27,111 nt of DNA from a virus, in IMG/VR virus record IMGVR_UViG_3300022688_000072, positions 1-27,111 of that record. One strand, given 5' to 3'. The notes beneath the pieces are model-generated. The model did not search any database, had not been told where the DNA came from, and saw only the letters and a list, made by a program, of their open reading frames with translations. Each line of letters begins with the position of its first letter. Within the stretch, counting starts at the first letter, position 1. Position numbers and translations under genes: made by a program. This document shows, in pieces, positions 1 to 6,108 of the stretch.

Positions 1-235
1 CCCCCCCCCCCCCTCTCTCCCCTATATATAAGGGTTACTACGGTTGCCCCAGGCACACACTAGGTTCATTAGTATATATCACACTGCAAGTCCATGCCGG
101 AATGGGTGTGCTGGGGTATGCTTGCGGGGTAACCGTGGCAACCGGGGTAACCTCAGCTAACCTTTTGTTTATACAAAAGTTTTTGCATGACTGGCCGGCC
201 GGGGTAACCTTTGGTAAACCGGGGTAACCCTTGCC
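1..235. other. Non-coding iteron region, candidate replication origin
   Basis: No gene is visible in this stretch. It starts with 13 consecutive C residues, then a TATATATA tract near 23-30 and a second AT-rich patch (AGTATATATCA) near 71-81. An inverted repeat, GCACAC at 53-58 and GTGTGC at 106-111, brackets the second patch. Four exact GGGGTAACC copies lie at 126-229, with degenerate copies between them and two degenerate copies in reverse orientation at 32-50. Iterons beside AT-rich DNA next to a primase-helicase gene are typical of phage and plasmid origins. That reading is inference. The region is also downstream of the leftward replication operon, so a role in its transcript's 3' end is an alternative. 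Confidence 0.5.
126..229 (+). repeat. GGGGTAACC iterons (4 exact copies)
   Basis: Exact copies of the 9-mer GGGGTAACC occur at 126-134, 144-152, 201-209 and 221-229. Near-copies lie between them: GTGGCAACC at 135-143, CAGCTAACC at 154-162 and GGTAAACC at 213-220. Spacings of 18 and 20 bp between paired copies are close to two helical turns, as expected for binding sites on one face of DNA. The last copy ends 6 bp before the stop codon of the primase-helicase gene. Confidence 0.75.
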
Positions 236-2599
236 CTAAACAACCAATTTGTAGAACTTTGCACCCTGTTCACTCTTCCGTTTACCTACATCTTTGTTCT
301 CAACTTTCACTAATCTCACTTGGTCACTATGCACCAACTCTTCCTCTGCTAGGCTATAGTTATATACTTTTCCGGCTAAAACCATTCTCACATAAGCGGC
401 GGACACCATGTTCTTTTCTTTCAAATACTTCTTATATAGTGGTCTGTCGTACTTTTTTACATTCGTTAGGTAGTACTCTTTTTCTTCTACAATATGCTTA
501 ATTTTGTCCAAAATGCGTCTTGAGTCACCGCTCACCCTGTTCATAGAGATGCTTTCTGACAACGGTTTGGCCATTGTTTTGACATAGAATTCGACTATGT
601 CCCAGGCCAACTGCATCTCTTCAATACCTATGCTTATGTCGGTGTTGCGCAACCGTTTTGTCTTACAAATCCGCAGTGTCAAGGCCATTTTGATTGCCAG
701 ATACCCAACACCCGCGTACATGGTTTCCACGGTTTCGTCTAGCATTCCACGGTTCATTTGGGCGTCGTACCAAGCGATTTTGCGCTCGTTGTACTCATCC
801 GCTTCAGCCGTCATACCAACGCCGATGTGTGGGCGGCTTTTGATTTCTTGCGTATAATCGTCATCATCGTCGAAACTGAGGTCTGTCGGCAGTTGTTTGC
901 GCCATTGCTTTACGAGTGAATCGTGCCAAGTTTTCACGTCCTTATGTATCCATGCAGCCGACGACTGGCGGTTGCGCACACGCTTTTCATTACACAAGAC
1001 AAACATGGTGCGCCGCAGTTTACCGCCGCTGGCTTGCAGATATGCAGCTTGCGGGTCTTGCCCAAACTGCGTGGAGTGCGTGCTACACGACACCATAACG
1101 TTGAAGGGGTGATGCACCTTCTTACGATCTTTGGCGGTTTCCTTTATGCCGCGCTGCCAGTGTAGAGTGCCCACTCGGTCAAACAGGGCATTGTTGAGCA
1201 GTGTGACCTCGTTCTGCATGTGTTGGACTGGGTTGTACTCGTCTAACAGCCCTATCACCAGCCCATCATTTGCGAGCAAGGCTTCTTCCAATCCAGCCAT
1301 GCTGGCAAAGTTGTTGCTGTAGTAGATACCCAGTTCATCGCAATAATGGGTCAATACCTTGATGATGGCGTTTTTGCCTGCCCCAGCATTGGCGATAAAA
1401 GCGTAGTTCATGTTGAGAAACACCGGGTCATCATCAGCAAGGTAGAAATGCCGGTTGCCCAATATCTGCACGACCGCAAAACTGCCGAAGAGTGACAAAG
1501 TTTTCAGTGGGTATTTAGTCACCTTTTGCAACTGGTGTGCAACGGCGCGTTGCACGGCTGGCAGCCGTTCTATCAGTGCATCAATTTGTTGCAGTTCTTC
1601 CTCGGTTTTTGGTGGCAGCTCTGGGGCTGGCTCTTCTTCGGGCAGTTTGTCAAATACTTTTTCAATTGGTAATGTGCTACCAGCACGTGGATTGTCCCAC
1701 CCAGCGTCTTGCGCCCATTGAAACAGCGTTGCCGGCGTCACGCGCCCCTGCGGCTTGAATGTTTGCCATTTGTCCATTTGGTCATTGGGGTCGTAGTTGT
1801 CAACAAATTGTGACCACTCGTCCCACATATCGTAGCAACGTTCTGAAGCATCGGATACACCAACATCTTCTGCCGCCAACCCGGTAAACCGAAAGATCAT
1901 ACCAACCTTGATCCATCGATGCCGGTCATTGTTGTTCGGTATATACTCCAGGGCGTTTGCCAAATCATCGAGTACTTCTTCGGCTTGTTCTTTGGTTTCA
2001 AAGGTAAGGGTGTTAGACTCGCGCTGGGTTTTTTCCCAGTCGCCACCGTGGATTGGCAGTAGTTTCTTTTTGATCAGTGTGGATAAACACCGGCGTCCGT
2101 TGCCACTACCCTTTCCTGTCACCGTGAAGAACCGGCCGGTGGCATAGGCTTCAACACCAGTGCCATTGCTACCCATTGCGTTGAAAACTTTTCCCTTGCC
2201 TACGATGTGCAAGCCTTTTCCGCTTGGGCTGGGTTCTGCCCACGCCCCTCTTGGCGGCTGAATTGCTGCCAACTCAGGGTTTTCTTCTATGGCATCAAGG
2301 TCTACACCCTGCAAGTAGGTGCCGTCATCTAGCGGGCCTAATGCAATGGCGACGCCAGAAAAACCCCGAGGGTCGTTTTGCAGCACATTCCATGCTTCAT
2401 CAAATGCCACCAGCTGGTCCCGGTCTTCGGGTGTATCTAAGTCACCCTTACGTGGCTGGCCATTTGCATAGTACGGAATCTTGCGGGGTTTCGTTGCGCC
2501 ATTGTGTTTTAGCTTGTAGAGCAGCCAGACTGGCTGCTCTTTCAACCAAGTTGGTGCATAAAAATCAGGGTTGCGCTGGGTTTTGGTTTGTGCTAGCAT
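236..2599 (-). CDS. PrimPol (AEP primase-polymerase) fused to DUF3987/SF3-like helicase
   Basis: A 787-residue predicted replication protein. The N-terminal archaeo-eukaryotic primase domain shows all three motifs: D100-x-D102 (GVDLD), SGKGLH at 126-131 and E150 before an AYATGRFF stretch. A PriCT-like helical domain follows at roughly 205-300 (WIKVGMIFR, WDEWSQF). A P-loop ATPase domain has Walker A ANAGAGKN at 403-410 and Walker B LLDE at 451-454. A lysine-rich, possibly winged-helix tail ends the protein. The layout resembles phage NrS-1-type PrimPols and DUF3987 proteins, which prime and unwind DNA at phage origins. Walker A has N410 where S or T is usual. The start ATG is preceded by AAAGGCA. 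It is the second gene of a leftward operon behind the RHH gene, next to candidate origin iterons. Confidence 0.85.
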   Translation of the reverse strand: MLAQTKTQRNPDFYAPTWLKEQPVWLLYKLKHNGATKPRKIPYYANGQPRKGDLDTPEDRDQLVAFDEAWNVLQNDPRGFSGVAIALGPLDDGTYLQGVDLDAIEENPELAAIQPPRGAWAEPSPSGKGLHIVGKGKVFNAMGSNGTGVEAYATGRFFTVTGKGSGNGRRCLSTLIKKKLLPIHGGDWEKTQRESNTLTFETKEQAEEVLDDLANALEYIPNNNDRHRWIKVGMIFRFTGLAAEDVGVSDASERCYDMWDEWSQFVDNYDPNDQMDKWQTFKPQGRVTPATLFQWAQDAGWDNPRAGSTLPIEKVFDKLPEEEPAPELPPKTEEELQQIDALIERLPAVQRAVAHQLQKVTKYPLKTLSLFGSFAVVQILGNRHFYLADDDPVFLNMNYAFIANAGAGKNAIIKVLTHYCDELGIYYSNNFASMAGLEEALLANDGLVIGLLDEYNPVQHMQNEVTLLNNALFDRVGTLHWQRGIKETAKDRKKVHHPFNVMVSCSTHSTQFGQDPQAAYLQASGGKLRRTMFVLCNEKRVRNRQSSAAWIHKDVKTWHDSLVKQWRKQLPTDLSFDDDDDYTQEIKSRPHIGVGMTAEADEYNERKIAWYDAQMNRGMLDETVETMYAGVGYLAIKMALTLRICKTKRLRNTDISIGIEEMQLAWDIVEFYVKTMAKPLSESISMNRVSGDSRRILDKIKHIVEEKEYYLTNVKKYDRPLYKKYLKEKNMVSAAYVRMVLAGKVYNYSLAEEELVHSDQVRLVKVENKDVGKRKSEQGAKFYKLVV

Positions 2600-2653
2600 A
2601 GTGTTGCCTTTGCTGGTGTGGTCCTGGCGAGGCGGTTTAATCTAACCTCCCTT

Positions 2654-2681
2654 AAGCCCGGTTCTCACCGGGCTTCTTTTT
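2654..2681 (+). terminator. Stem-loop with T tract, terminator-like on + strand
   Basis: A perfect 9-bp stem (AAGCCCGGT / ACCGGGCTT) with a TCTC loop is followed by CTTTTT. It reads as a Rho-independent terminator for rightward transcription, although no rightward gene precedes it, so it may block antisense transcription. On the minus strand the same hairpin lies between the RHH gene and the primase gene. The RHH stop codon at 2665-2667 falls inside it, and no T tract follows in that direction. Confidence 0.6.
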
Positions 2682-2853
2682 GCACGTCATAAAAGTGGTC
2701 GAGCGACTGGCGTGTGAACTCTGCCATAGAGATTCTCATGCGCTTCGCCATGCGCCGCATTTTCCGCTTACGCCGGTCTCCTAGATGCGTAATAATCACC
2801 CCACCTCTTGGTGCACTGTTGTTTCGCGTGTACTGCGGGTTTTTGTTTCGCAT
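2665..2853 (-). CDS. Small ribbon-helix-helix (Arc/CopG-like) DNA-binding protein
   Basis: A 62-residue very basic protein. A short beta-like strand (GGVIITHLGD, 18-26) is followed by two helices, DRRKRKMRRMAKRMR and SMAEFTRQSLDHFYDV. This matches the RHH plan of a strand for DNA contacts plus two dimerising helices, as in Arc or CopG-type repressors. The start is the internal ATG at 2853; the longer open frame upstream only mirrors the acidic gene on the other strand. It is the first gene behind a strong leftward promoter and is cotranscribed with the primase-helicase. Autoregulation of the divergent promoter region is inferred, not shown. The family call is from sequence pattern only. Confidence 0.6.
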   Translation of the reverse strand: MRNKNPQYTRNNSAPRGGVIITHLGDRRKRKMRRMAKRMRISMAEFTRQSLDHFYDVQKEAR

Positions 2854-2889
2854 ACCTTGCAACCTGTTGTATTTTGGCCAAAGGGAAAT

Positions 2890-2918
2890 ATTATAACACA
2901 GGGGTTGCTTTCTTGCAA
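2890..2918 (-). promoter_or_regulatory. Leftward sigma70-like promoter
   Basis: Read on the minus strand: -35 TTGCAA (2918-2913), a 17-nt spacer and -10 TATAAT (2895-2890). A TG one base upstream of the -10 makes it extended. The expected start near 2883 leaves a leader of about 30 nt before the RHH start codon. This is the clearest promoter in the window. Confidence 0.8.
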
Positions 2919-2933
2919 TTGGCGTGCTAGGCT
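2905..2933 (+). promoter_or_regulatory. Rightward promoter candidate, back to back with the leftward one
   Basis: TTGCTT (2905-2910), a 17-nt spacer and TAGGCT (2928-2933) with an extended-10 TG at 2925-2926. It is weaker than the leftward promoter. It would drive the acidic protein gene at 2987. The two -35 boxes are only 2 bp apart, so the two promoters probably compete for polymerase. Confidence 0.45.
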
Positions 2934-2944
2934 GGTTTGGCGTG
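2919..2944. promoter_or_regulatory. Candidate operator: direct repeat TTGGCGTG
   Basis: The 8-mer TTGGCGTG occurs at 2919-2926 and again at 2937-2944, 18 bp apart start to start. The copies flank the rightward -10 box. RHH repressors often bind as tandem dimers to short repeated sites, and an RHH gene is the first gene of the divergent operon. Binding is inference. Confidence 0.4.
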
Positions 2945-2986
2945 TGGCATTGGGTCACGCGCTGAAACAATTGGAGACTTCCAAAC

Positions 2987-3415
2987 ATGTCGCTTGAACA
3001 AAAAATCGAAGAGCTGACCGCCGCCGTTACCACGCTGACGGAAACCCTTTCTTCCGGTGCAATGCCGGCACCGGCGGAAGAGCCCGAGGAAAAAGCCGAA
3101 GAAGAGGAAGAGCCCGAGGAAGAAGCCGAAGAAGAGGAAGAGCCGCCAAAGAAGAAAAAGGCTCCGGCCAAGAAAGAAGCCCCCGCCAAGAAAGCCCCCG
3201 CCAAGCGTGGCCGTAAACCCACCGGCCCGACCATGGCCCAGATCCTGGACAAGCTTCGAGAAGTCAAGGAAGAGCTCGGCGCTGAAACCGTGAAGGAGCT
3301 GTTCGAAGAGTTCGAAGTGAAGAAGGCGTCTGACCTTGCCGAAGAGGACTACAAGGAGTTCCTCGAAGCGTGCGACGAGGCCCTCGAAGAAGCTGGCGAC
3401 GAAGACGAGGAGTAA
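2987..3415 (+). CDS. Acidic/AKP-rich protein with small C-terminal helical domain
   Basis: A 142-residue protein of striking composition. Residues 1-25 look like a short coiled coil (LEQKIEELTAAV). Residues 30-55 are almost all E with P and A, and residues 56-80 are lysine/proline/alanine repeats (KKAPAKK) resembling histone H1 tails. The rest is a compact helical domain with an acidic end. That C-terminal part resembles a short domain seen at the end of several phage DNA-metabolism proteins (a helix, then an ASDL turn, then DYKEFLEAC). The family is not identified. The charge pattern suggests nucleic-acid or protein binding. It has a GGAG site at 2973-2976 and is the first rightward gene of the divergent pair. 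Confidence 0.75.
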   Translation: MSLEQKIEELTAAVTTLTETLSSGAMPAPAEEPEEKAEEEEEPEEEAEEEEEPPKKKKAPAKKEAPAKKAPAKRGRKPTGPTMAQILDKLREVKEELGAETVKELFEEFEVKKASDLAEEDYKEFLEACDEALEEAGDEDEE

Positions 3416-3701
3416 GCGACGGTGCTGCCAGGGATGGCGGTTTGCAATCCGTAATCCGGCACAGCATCACCAGTGTTGACCCACGCGGTCGTGCATTGAT
3501 CAATCGAGGTGGTACAATGGCATCACTACTCTTATGGTCGGGGTCCGCAAGCTGCGTCGCAAGAATCGGGACTGAGTGAGCGCCATCTGCTCTAGTGGTG
3601 GGACTCCCCGTGAGAGCGCGGGTGGGTGACGGTGAGCCTTGAGAACCGTGACAGCCGGGAAAGACCGGCCCTCCTTTTATTTCTGTCCAAGAGAAAAAAC
3701 A
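3416..3701 (+). other. Intergenic, apparently structured leader region
   Basis: No long gene is visible. TGGTACAAT at 3510-3518 looks like an extended -10 without a convincing -35. Stem candidates downstream are ATGGC (3517) with GCCAT (about 3581), GGGGTCC (about 3540) with GGACTCCCC (about 3601), ACGGT (3629) with ACCGT (3645), and GCCGG (3654) with CCGGC (3665) followed by CCTCCTTTTATTT. A 20-codon open frame starts at 3517 with a GAGG site. The region could be a small RNA, an attenuator or a leader; none is established. Confidence 0.35.
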
Positions 3702-3908
3702 ATGTCGAAAAATACCATACTCAAAAACGATGTCGTGTATTGCCCTCATTGCAGAGCACAGCAAGGAGAAGAATCTGTAGAAGACTACATTGAGTATTCA
3801 GCCGACGGCAAAAAGGCAGCCGCAGTCTATGTTTGCTGGTGTTGCAACCGCTTTTTCAAAGTTGTCCCTATAGGCAACGATAAATACGAGGTTCACAAGA
3901 TACCGTAA
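3702..3908 (+). CDS. Small zinc-ribbon-like protein
   Basis: A 68-residue protein with two Cys pairs, CPHC near residues 14-17 and CWCC near 47-50, about 30 residues apart and separated by a beta-like segment. This is the layout of a zinc ribbon. Such small phage proteins often bind nucleic acid or host enzymes, but no specific family is recognised. The start ATG at 3702 follows a leader (TTTCTGTCCAAGAG...) that is nearly the same as the leader of the lipoprotein gene at 4508. The stop overlaps the next start (TAATG). Base composition is more AT-rich than the genes after 4500. Confidence 0.7.
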   Translation: MSKNTILKNDVVYCPHCRAQQGEESVEDYIEYSADGKKAAAVYVCWCCNRFFKVVPIGNDKYEVHKIP

Positions 3909-4123
3909 TGGACATGGTGCTAATAACCATACTAATGTCTATAGCTTTTAGCGCTGGCGCGATGATCGGTGTAGTGCTGGTCGGCTATTTTAACGGCTCA
4001 ATAAGCAGGCTTTCAATGATCTTTACAGCAATCATGAGTGTGTTGACCCTGGTCCTTCTCATCCTGATCGGGATTGGTATGTGGCTTGATTATTGGGGTC
4101 TTGCGATTTGGCGAAAAACCTAA
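3908..4123 (+). CDS. Small two-TM membrane protein
   Basis: A 71-residue hydrophobic protein with two predicted membrane segments, at about residues 4-27 (ITILMSIAFSAGAMIGVVLVGY) and 38-62 (IFTAIMSVLTLVLLILIGIGMWL), joined by a short loop containing one arginine. It starts at a TAATG overlap with the zinc-ribbon gene, so the two are probably translated together. Function is unknown. A two-TM topology is compatible with a pinholin or holin, but no endolysin lies nearby and there is no other support for that. Confidence 0.65.
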   Translation: MDMVLITILMSIAFSAGAMIGVVLVGYFNGSISRLSMIFTAIMSVLTLVLLILIGIGMWLDYWGLAIWRKT

Positions 4124-4431
4124 ACCTAGACAACGTTGACCTGTCGTTAGAGCTAGAACGGCTACGTGATAAGGGCTACTCGCAGGCACAAGCAGCAGAC
4201 GAACTGGGTATAACAAGACGACATGTCCAAACAGTGAGCGCAATGTTCGATATGCGTTGGCCCCGGTTTAATTACAAGGTAAGCTTTCCCGCAAAAGTTC
4301 TTACCCTTGCCGCTCTTGAACTCGGTATGCCCAAAACACGATTAGCTCGAATATTGGGCATAGACCATACCTCCATAATCAGTTGGGAAAAACGTTACAG
4401 TGAATCTTTCAGAAATAGAATGACCTGCTGA
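4108..4431 (+). CDS. Protein with two helix-turn-helix motifs
   Basis: A 107-residue protein with two HTH-like segments. The first is at about residues 17-45 (KGYSQAQAADELGITRRHVQTV) and the second at about 68-97 (MPKTRLARILGIDHTSIISWEKRY). The second resembles the DnaA-domain-IV-like or transposase-like pattern of a recognition helix after LGIDHTSI. It is probably a phage transcription regulator. No ATG start exists. TTG at 4108 is chosen because GGGG lies 9 nt upstream; TTG at 4093 is the alternative. It overlaps the end of the membrane protein gene by 16 nt. Confidence 0.65.
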   Translation: MAKNLNLDNVDLSLELERLRDKGYSQAQAADELGITRRHVQTVSAMFDMRWPRFNYKVSFPAKVLTLAALELGMPKTRLARILGIDHTSIISWEKRYSESFRNRMTC

Positions 4432-4436
4432 AGCCA

Positions 4437-4457
4437 GGGGAGGTGCAAATCCTCCCC
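4437..4457 (+). other. GC-rich stem-loop upstream of lipoprotein gene
   Basis: A perfect 7-bp stem (GGGGAGG / CCTCCCC) encloses the loop TGCAAAT. It lies between the stop of the HTH gene and the lipoprotein gene. No T tract follows. The loop resembles a tRNA T-loop, but no D arm, anticodon arm or matching acceptor is found. Confidence 0.6.
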
Positions 4458-4507
4458 CAGCCCCACCTTTCCAAACAAAACGGCTCTTTCTTCCAAGAGG
4501 AAAAGCA

Positions 4508-5023
4508 ATGAACTTCAACACTGTCACCGCCGCCGCGCTGGCCATCTCCCTGTCCGGCTGCGCAATCACAAAGCCGCCGGGTCGGACGGTCGAGAGCCGC
4601 CCCAGCAACCCCCTTGCCTACACCGCGGACGTGGCGCAAACGGCGGACGCTGCCACCGCCGTTGCCGCGACTGTGCTGCCTGGATTTATGGAGTTGAATC
4701 CACTTGGGCTTATGCTGGTGCCGGTTAAGTTCCGCATGGCAGCCATGGCCGAGAACAACATGCCCGAGGACTGCGAGTCGGCCCAGAAGGCTATTGCCAT
4801 CGGCGGCCTCGGTCCAGCGGCGTGGGGCGCCGTGCTCTTCGCCGGCGGCACCGTGGCCACCGCGGGCGCGGCGTTGGTGGCCGCACCCACTGCCCTGTGG
4901 GCGTCTGGCCTGCTCGACAAGAGCGCCGAGGCGCGTTGTGCGGACGCCCGCCCGCTCACCAAGAAGGAGCGCGCTGCGCTGACTGAGAGGATGGACGCTG
5001 ACCGTGCGATTTGGGGGCTGTGA
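4508..5023 (+). CDS. Putative lipoprotein with hydrophobic hairpin
   Basis: A 171-residue protein. The N-terminus is a lipoprotein signal sequence ending in the lipobox LSGC (Cys18). A mostly soluble stretch follows, then a strongly hydrophobic Gly/Ala-rich part at about residues 100-138 that could form one or two membrane helices, and a charged C-terminus with DARPLTKKERAAL. Function is not recognised. A phage lipoprotein may act in superinfection exclusion or envelope alteration, but this is only a possibility. GAGGAAAAGC precedes the ATG. The same signal sequence recurs at 7113 in a truncated form. Confidence 0.7.
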   Translation: MNFNTVTAAALAISLSGCAITKPPGRTVESRPSNPLAYTADVAQTADAATAVAATVLPGFMELNPLGLMLVPVKFRMAAMAENNMPEDCESAQKAIAIGGLGPAAWGAVLFAGGTVATAGAALVAAPTALWASGLLDKSAEARCADARPLTKKERAALTERMDADRAIWGL

Positions 5024-5066
5024 TGAAAGACTACAAACCTGCCAACTCAACCACAGGAGAGACGGC

Positions 5067-5585
5067 ATGACGATTATCAACTTGACACAACACGCCGCTA
5101 CCCCCGCCCAAAAGGCGGCGGGTGTCGTCGATGTCCACAACCGCGAGGAACTGTCCCTCTTGCTGACCGTACAGGTCAGCGGTGAGTATGGGTTCGCAAT
5201 CCTGTCCAAGGAGGGACAGGAAGTGGACCTGGACATCCGCGTCGGACAAATCTTGTCCGAGTTCGTCTTCCCCGCCGTCACGGCAGAGCAGCGCCAGTAT
5301 CTGGCCAGCATCTACGCCGCTGGCCAAAACGACTATCACGGCGACCCCGATGCGTGGGCGTCGGGGCTGCCCCTCACCGAGCTGAGCCAGATCGGGAAGC
5401 CCACCCTTAAGGCTATGGTCGGCGGTTTTGCGCCGCTGACCGCCCGTCTGACCGAGCGGCTGAAAGAGATTGGGGTCCAGCCCGTGGTCGCCTTGAGCGA
5501 CCGCGTATCCAAGGAAGCGACGCTTGCAGACGGCACCGTCCGAAAGACTCAGGAGTTCATTCATTGCGGGTTCTACGAACTGTAG
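5067..5585 (+). CDS. Conserved phage hypothetical (NLTQHAATP family)
   Basis: A 172-residue soluble protein starting MTIINLTQHAATPAQ. This opening, followed by a GVVDV strand, is recognised from many uncharacterised proteins of phages of Gram-negative bacteria. The pattern of strands and helices (GVVDV, VVALSDR, FIHCGFYEL at the end) suggests a small alpha/beta fold. No catalytic motif is evident. The start is the ATG at 5067 with AGGAGAG 6 nt upstream; an earlier in-frame start at 5004 would overlap the lipoprotein gene and lacks a ribosome site. Confidence 0.75.
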   Translation: MTIINLTQHAATPAQKAAGVVDVHNREELSLLLTVQVSGEYGFAILSKEGQEVDLDIRVGQILSEFVFPAVTAEQRQYLASIYAAGQNDYHGDPDAWASGLPLTELSQIGKPTLKAMVGGFAPLTARLTERLKEIGVQPVVALSDRVSKEATLADGTVRKTQEFIHCGFYEL

Positions 5586-5602
5586 GCCCGCATCGACAAA
5601 CA

Positions 5603-5622
5603 GGCTGCGCACTCGCGCAGCC
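5603..5622 (+). other. GC-rich intergenic stem-loop
   Basis: A perfect 8-bp stem (GGCTGCGC / GCGCAGCC) with an ACTC loop lies between the stop at 5585 and the GGAG site of the gene at 5639. Only two T residues follow, so it is not a standard terminator. Confidence 0.75.
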
Positions 5623-5638
5623 TTACCGGAGTAAAGAT

Positions 5639-5887
5639 ATGAGTCAGCAGCATTACGTCCTCCGGGGCGCCATCAGCGGCACCCCGTTCGCATCGCAGTA
5701 TGGTATGCCGTCTGACTTCGGCTTCCCCGTGGAGTGGGATGGCGAAGAGTGCTATTGGTCGGTTGAGACCATCACCCCGCCGCGGCGCCACTGCCCCGAG
5801 TGCGGCGCCGCACCGCATGCGGCGCCGAACCCCCCAAAGGGCACCGATGTTCGGTGCCCAGAATGCGACACGAGGTGGATCGTATGA
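5639..5887 (+). CDS. Small protein with C-terminal zinc ribbon
   Basis: An 82-residue protein. The first half contains a short beta-like segment (HYVLRGAISG) and an aromatic stretch (WDGEECYWSVE). The second half has two CPEC knuckles about 20 residues apart, typical of a zinc ribbon, and ends right after the second knuckle. GGAG lies 7 nt before the ATG. The stop overlaps the next start (ATGA). No family is recognised. It is one of several small Cys-pair proteins in this accessory stretch. Confidence 0.7.
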   Translation: MSQQHYVLRGAISGTPFASQYGMPSDFGFPVEWDGEECYWSVETITPPRRHCPECGAAPHAAPNPPKGTDVRCPECDTRWIV

Positions 5888-6108
5888 AGACCGACCCCAA
5901 CCAGCGCCACGCGGTGGCGCTCAAGACCATCCGCTGGGCAGCGTTCCCGCTGCCTGTGTGGCGCACCGAGCCCGGCATGGATGGCCCGTCAGGCGATGTG
6001 TGGTTTGACAACTCCGGCCGCCTTCGCGCGACCGGCGGAGCCAACCAGCCTGCTACAAAATCAGATGAACGGCCGTACTACGGCCCCGTGGAGGACCACT
6101 CCGGATGA
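5884..6108 (+). CDS. Small hypothetical protein, N-terminus similar to next gene
   Basis: A 74-residue protein beginning MKTDPNQRHAVALKTIRWAAFP. The following gene begins MNTDPRARQFRAIKTVERALFP, so the two share an N-terminal module and are probably old duplicates. The remainder is polar, with a WFDNSGRLRATGG segment. The start overlaps the previous stop and the end overlaps the next start, both as ATGA, which indicates translational coupling. Function is unknown. Confidence 0.65.
   Translation: MKTDPNQRHAVALKTIRWAAFPLPVWRTEPGMDGPSGDVWFDNSGRLRATGGANQPATKSDERPYYGPVEDHSG

Noticed and set aside
162-184. CTTTTGT-TTAT-ACAAAAG hairpin followed by TTTTT as a terminator
   Set aside because: The stem is only AT-rich and points rightward, where no gene precedes it; on the leftward transcript it has no T tract. 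Too weak to annotate separately.
2854-3267. N-terminal extension of the leftward RHH frame (Ser/Ala/Gly-rich)
   Set aside because: It is the antisense shadow of the acidic-protein gene, and the leftward promoter maps inside it, downstream of the longer start.
4431-4466. Possible tRNA 3' half (GGAGG-TGCAAAT-CCTCC T-arm look-alike)
   Set aside because: No D arm with GG, no anticodon stem, the upstream acceptor match is 6 of 7 at best with a wrong total length, and CCA is out of register. Kept only as a stem-loop.
4409-5311. 300-codon leftward open frame
   Set aside because: Antisense to the lipoprotein and NLTQH genes, with low-complexity composition; no promoter or ribosome site.
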